Shown here in pieces: positions 61,301 to 64,000 of a stretch of DNA of 64,000 nucleotides. This stretch comes from Nymphaea colorata (lineage: Eukaryota > Streptophyta > Magnoliopsida > Nymphaeales > Nymphaeaceae). The DNA lies in contig NC_045141.1 of the NCBI RefSeq assembly GCF_008831285.2, positions 20,208,848-20,272,847 on the forward strand, written 5' to 3'. The translations under genes were made by a program, and so were the position numbers. Under the pieces are notes generated by a model. That model did not search any database. It was not told the origin of the DNA and saw only the letters and a list, made by a program, of their open reading frames with translations. Positions within the stretch are counted from its first letter, which is position 1; each line of letters opens with the position of its first letter.

Positions 61301-63750
61301 TACCTGGGTATTTTGTCCCCTAGGTTGGAAACCACATTTCTCTACTACAGAAGATCGAACAATCTCAGGAGTAGCCAATGGCACAAAACCTCTTTTCATA
61401 GCTTCAGAGAGCGCCCAGTTAACAAGGGCCATTTCCAGTAGAACTGCTTCATTCTTTAGGTAATAAAACTTTGAACCACTGACCTAGTCAATAGAAGACA
61501 CAACAGCATGAATGACAAAACCAAGGGAAACTAAATAAATACATGCACAAATACAAGTTGAAAAACAACCTGTATCACTTGAGTTCCCTTGATCTACTGC
61601 TTCAAACAAAAAACTGGATGGTCCAAAACGTTCTAGGTAGAAACAATCAATAATGAGACTGAACTTGATGACTTGGAAAATTTTGAACCAATCAACTTGC
61701 AATATTAAAGACAGTTCTGCCCACTTATGTTTCCAAAAAACAAGCTTATGGAGAAACCCTCTCGTGAGAGCTAAAACAAAATTAAGGAGAGGTGTTGAGA
61801 TCATGTTAAATTCTGAAAACTACAGCAGGACACTGTCTTCTCTTAAAATATAATAGAGATTGTTGGAGAAATATATTAGCTGGCATCTGCAGAAGACAGG
61901 ATTGCTAAAAGCCACTCCACCTGATTGTATGAAACTCGCATGAATCCTGGCTCTTGGGACCCTTTCATAGAATTTCAGAACTCTTACTCTGGCAGAGGAA
62001 ATATCTTATCTGTCTCTCTCATGTCAGATCTCATTCACACAGTGCCGGAGGTATTCCTTTCATTATCTTGTATGTGTCCTCCTGATCCGTTTTAGCAGTA
62101 ATAAATGGAAGAATATATGTCCTTTGCAGTTCTGATATCAGAGACATAAAGGGTAGCAAACATGCTTGAAATGAACTCATGAAAGTCTTTATCTATGTGG
62201 ACTTCCATTCAGGAAAGGACAATGTTTTCCTAGATAGACGGCTGCCACGTACAGATTGCCTCTTTCTTCCATGTATTCCTATATGTTTCTTTTGCTTTTA
62301 AGATTCCTGAAACGGTGGGAAAATGTTCCTGCAGCATGTTTTAGTAGCTAATAGTTTTTTTTCTGAATTAGTCATGTTGGTTATTCCAAGGAAAGTGCAC
62401 TGCATAAAATCGCCCACCTAATAGATGAAAATTACATGTTAGGCAAATTTATGATCTTAAGATTCAGCTAAGAAGAACAATCTCCAGTCAGTTAGGTAAT
62501 TGTGAAAGATATTATGGTTTGTGATGACGTCCTACAGTTCCTTGAAAGGATTAACCTAATGTGTCTAATGTAGTAACGGTTTTCCTTTTCTAGTGACTAA
62601 CGTGACCAAGGCCCATCGGAAAAAGTAAAAACAGCAAAACTGACCAATTGATTGACAATCCCAAAAAGACATACCTCCGCAGCTGCATCAAAATCAAATA
62701 GATCAAGTTCCTTCCCGAGCTGAACATGGTCTTTGATGGGAAAGCCAAATTCGCGTGGACTTCCAACCTGAAAAAGGCTAATAAAAGTTGATTCTTTTTA
62801 TGAAATTTAAGTACTTAGTTAAACCATAGAGAAAGCAGAGCAATCCTATACCGTTTTCCTTAGGACAGACTTATCTTCTCCCCCAATGGGCACATCAGGG
62901 TGGGTGAGGTTCGGTATGCATTGAGCTTCTCGTTGGAGTTGATCGGTGAGCTGTGCAAGGTCTTCTTCTAAAGCCAACAGTCCCTCCTTGAGATTCTTTC
63001 CTACAGACGTATCCACATGGTATTTTAAACTACAAGACCCAATTTTACCAACTTCATACTATTTAATTGTTTGCGCCGTTGGTCATAAAGCCACCTACTT
63101 AAACACATCAACCCGTTGTCATTCCTATTGCACACCGCTCAGAATAGTGCAAAAATTAAAGCTTGAAAGTTCAGAATTTTTGACCAAAATGCGCTTACCA
63201 ATTGCACAATTTCATTATTTGAATGTATCCATTATCTAGTGGTTTGCTTCTTTTTTAGAATTTAATACTGGAGCAAAATGATCTAATCAACTACCTTCTT
63301 CAATTAGTGCTTGACGGACTGAAGGCTCGAGTTTCCCCTTCATCTTATTTGCGACGGCATTCCTCTCCCCACGAAGCCGTTCCACTTCCTGCAAGCTGTT
63401 ATCGGCATCATGTACAACAGAAGGAAGTCCTCAAGGTACCAGAAAAGTCAGTATGACCAACATGGCAAAAACGAGGGCTAAAGAGTTAATCAGTGGAAGC
63501 AGAGTAAGAATATAATCTAACGGGAACCTTCTGAAGGGTGCTGAATTGATCATAGAGGTCAAGCACGAGTTCCAGATTGGCGGTGGACTTCCTGTTCCTG
63601 ATGTTAGTGGCAACTGCCTCCTTGTTGTCACGTATCCACTTGAAATCTATCGCGGCCTTCCACTGCTGAGTCTTCTCATCTGCATTTCGGACCACCAACC
63701 CACAACATAAATTCTCGCTTAAAAGAGAGGAAGGGGGTCGAATGGGAGGG

Positions 63751-63790
<40 letters not shown>

Positions 63791-64000
63791 GAACTTTGTC
63801 CTGGTGGGTGATTGGGGCAGTTTGGAGGGAAGCTGTGCAGAGTGGTGCAGCAGCAGCTTCTCTGCTGGTAGCAAAACCACAGGCATTGCGGAGGCCAGGG
63901 AGGAGCTTACTTTTGATGGTGGTGGTACCAGCTTTGGCGAAGAGAGAGGAGGAAGAAGAAGGAGCCCTCTTCCTCGATAAGAAGGTGCAGGGGAGGGACG
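58362..64000 (-). CDS. OVA7: Seryl-tRNA synthetase, chloroplast/mitochondrial type, N-terminus cut by window end
   Basis: Ten exons in transcript order: >64000-63788, 63679-63528, 63388-63295, 63000-62852, 62767-62675, 61483-61304, 60726-60560, 60429-60295, 59295-59202 and 58646-58362 (TGA). About 519 residues are visible. The enzyme charges tRNA-Ser with serine. It is the bacterial-type organellar form: the Ser/Ala/Arg-rich start ([19 protein letters not shown]) reads like a transit peptide. The tRNA-binding coiled-coil arm follows (about [19 protein letters not shown] to [16 protein letters not shown]). The class II core has motif 1 near [16 protein letters not shown], the TAEIP serine-pocket loop, motif 2 ([10 protein letters not shown]...RVHQF) and motif 3 (ISSASNCTD...RLGIRYR). 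No in-frame ATG precedes the visible start, so only a few residues are missing. All phases agree. Confidence 0.95.
63744..63786. repeat. (GA)n microsatellite in SerRS intron 1
   Basis: A GA run lies directly against the splice donor of the first visible exon (63788), as a CT run in the pre-mRNA. Confidence 0.9.

Noticed and set aside
1-64000. CRISPR arrays, operons, tRNA or rRNA genes
   Set aside because: None were seen. All tandem repeats lack regular unique spacers, and the gene structure is eukaryotic throughout.

Overview
The window is nuclear DNA from a flowering plant. The evidence is long AT-rich introns with GT-AG splice sites, plant-specific gene families (a class I TCP factor, an LPA1-type P-loop protein, an organellar seryl-tRNA synthetase with a transit-peptide-like N-terminus), a Ty1-copia retrotransposon with the usual plant initiator-tRNA primer site, and plant MITE and solo-LTR structures. 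The clade cannot be fixed from the sequence. Two genes (TCP and RBR) are strikingly GC-rich, while their neighbours are AT-rich in exons as well as introns. No prokaryotic features, CRISPR arrays, tRNA or rRNA genes were seen.

Layout from left to right. (1) The 3' part of an OTU-domain deubiquitinase, plus strand, exons 68-6252. One of its introns holds an antisense leucine-rich-repeat-like relic. (2) An intronless class I TCP transcription factor, minus strand, 7768-8367. (3) After a 4 kb spacer rich in microsatellites and small duplications, a two-exon RBR-type E3 ubiquitin ligase, plus strand, 12342-13659. (4) A 4.5 kb spacer with a G-box cluster, followed by an LPA1/2-phosphoglycerate-kinase-like P-loop protein, plus strand, coding 19153-23911, with a non-coding first exon upstream. 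(5) A ten-exon Pumilio RNA-binding protein, minus strand, 27344-41808. Its fifth intron carries a defective Ty1-copia element (30395-35368) in the opposite orientation, and that element carries a nested hAT-like MITE (32404-32680). (6) A spacer with a putative terminal-inverted-repeat element built of degenerate GC-rich tandem units. (7) A twelve-exon GET4 homologue, plus strand, 45304-56614, with a solo LTR, a 123-bp tandem duplication and an AT minisatellite in its introns. (8) Chloroplast/mitochondrial seryl-tRNA synthetase, minus strand, 58362 to beyond the window end.

The genes do not form a functional cluster; they are ordinary, unrelated housekeeping and regulatory genes. All exon junctions given were read by eye and checked for reading-frame continuity, and every complete gene sums to a whole number of codons. 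No previously undescribed gene system was found. The most interesting material is structural: the nested transposon insertion into one copy of a tandem duplication inside the Pumilio gene, the solo LTR, the repeat-built inverted-repeat element, and the complete readable Pumilio RNA-recognition code.
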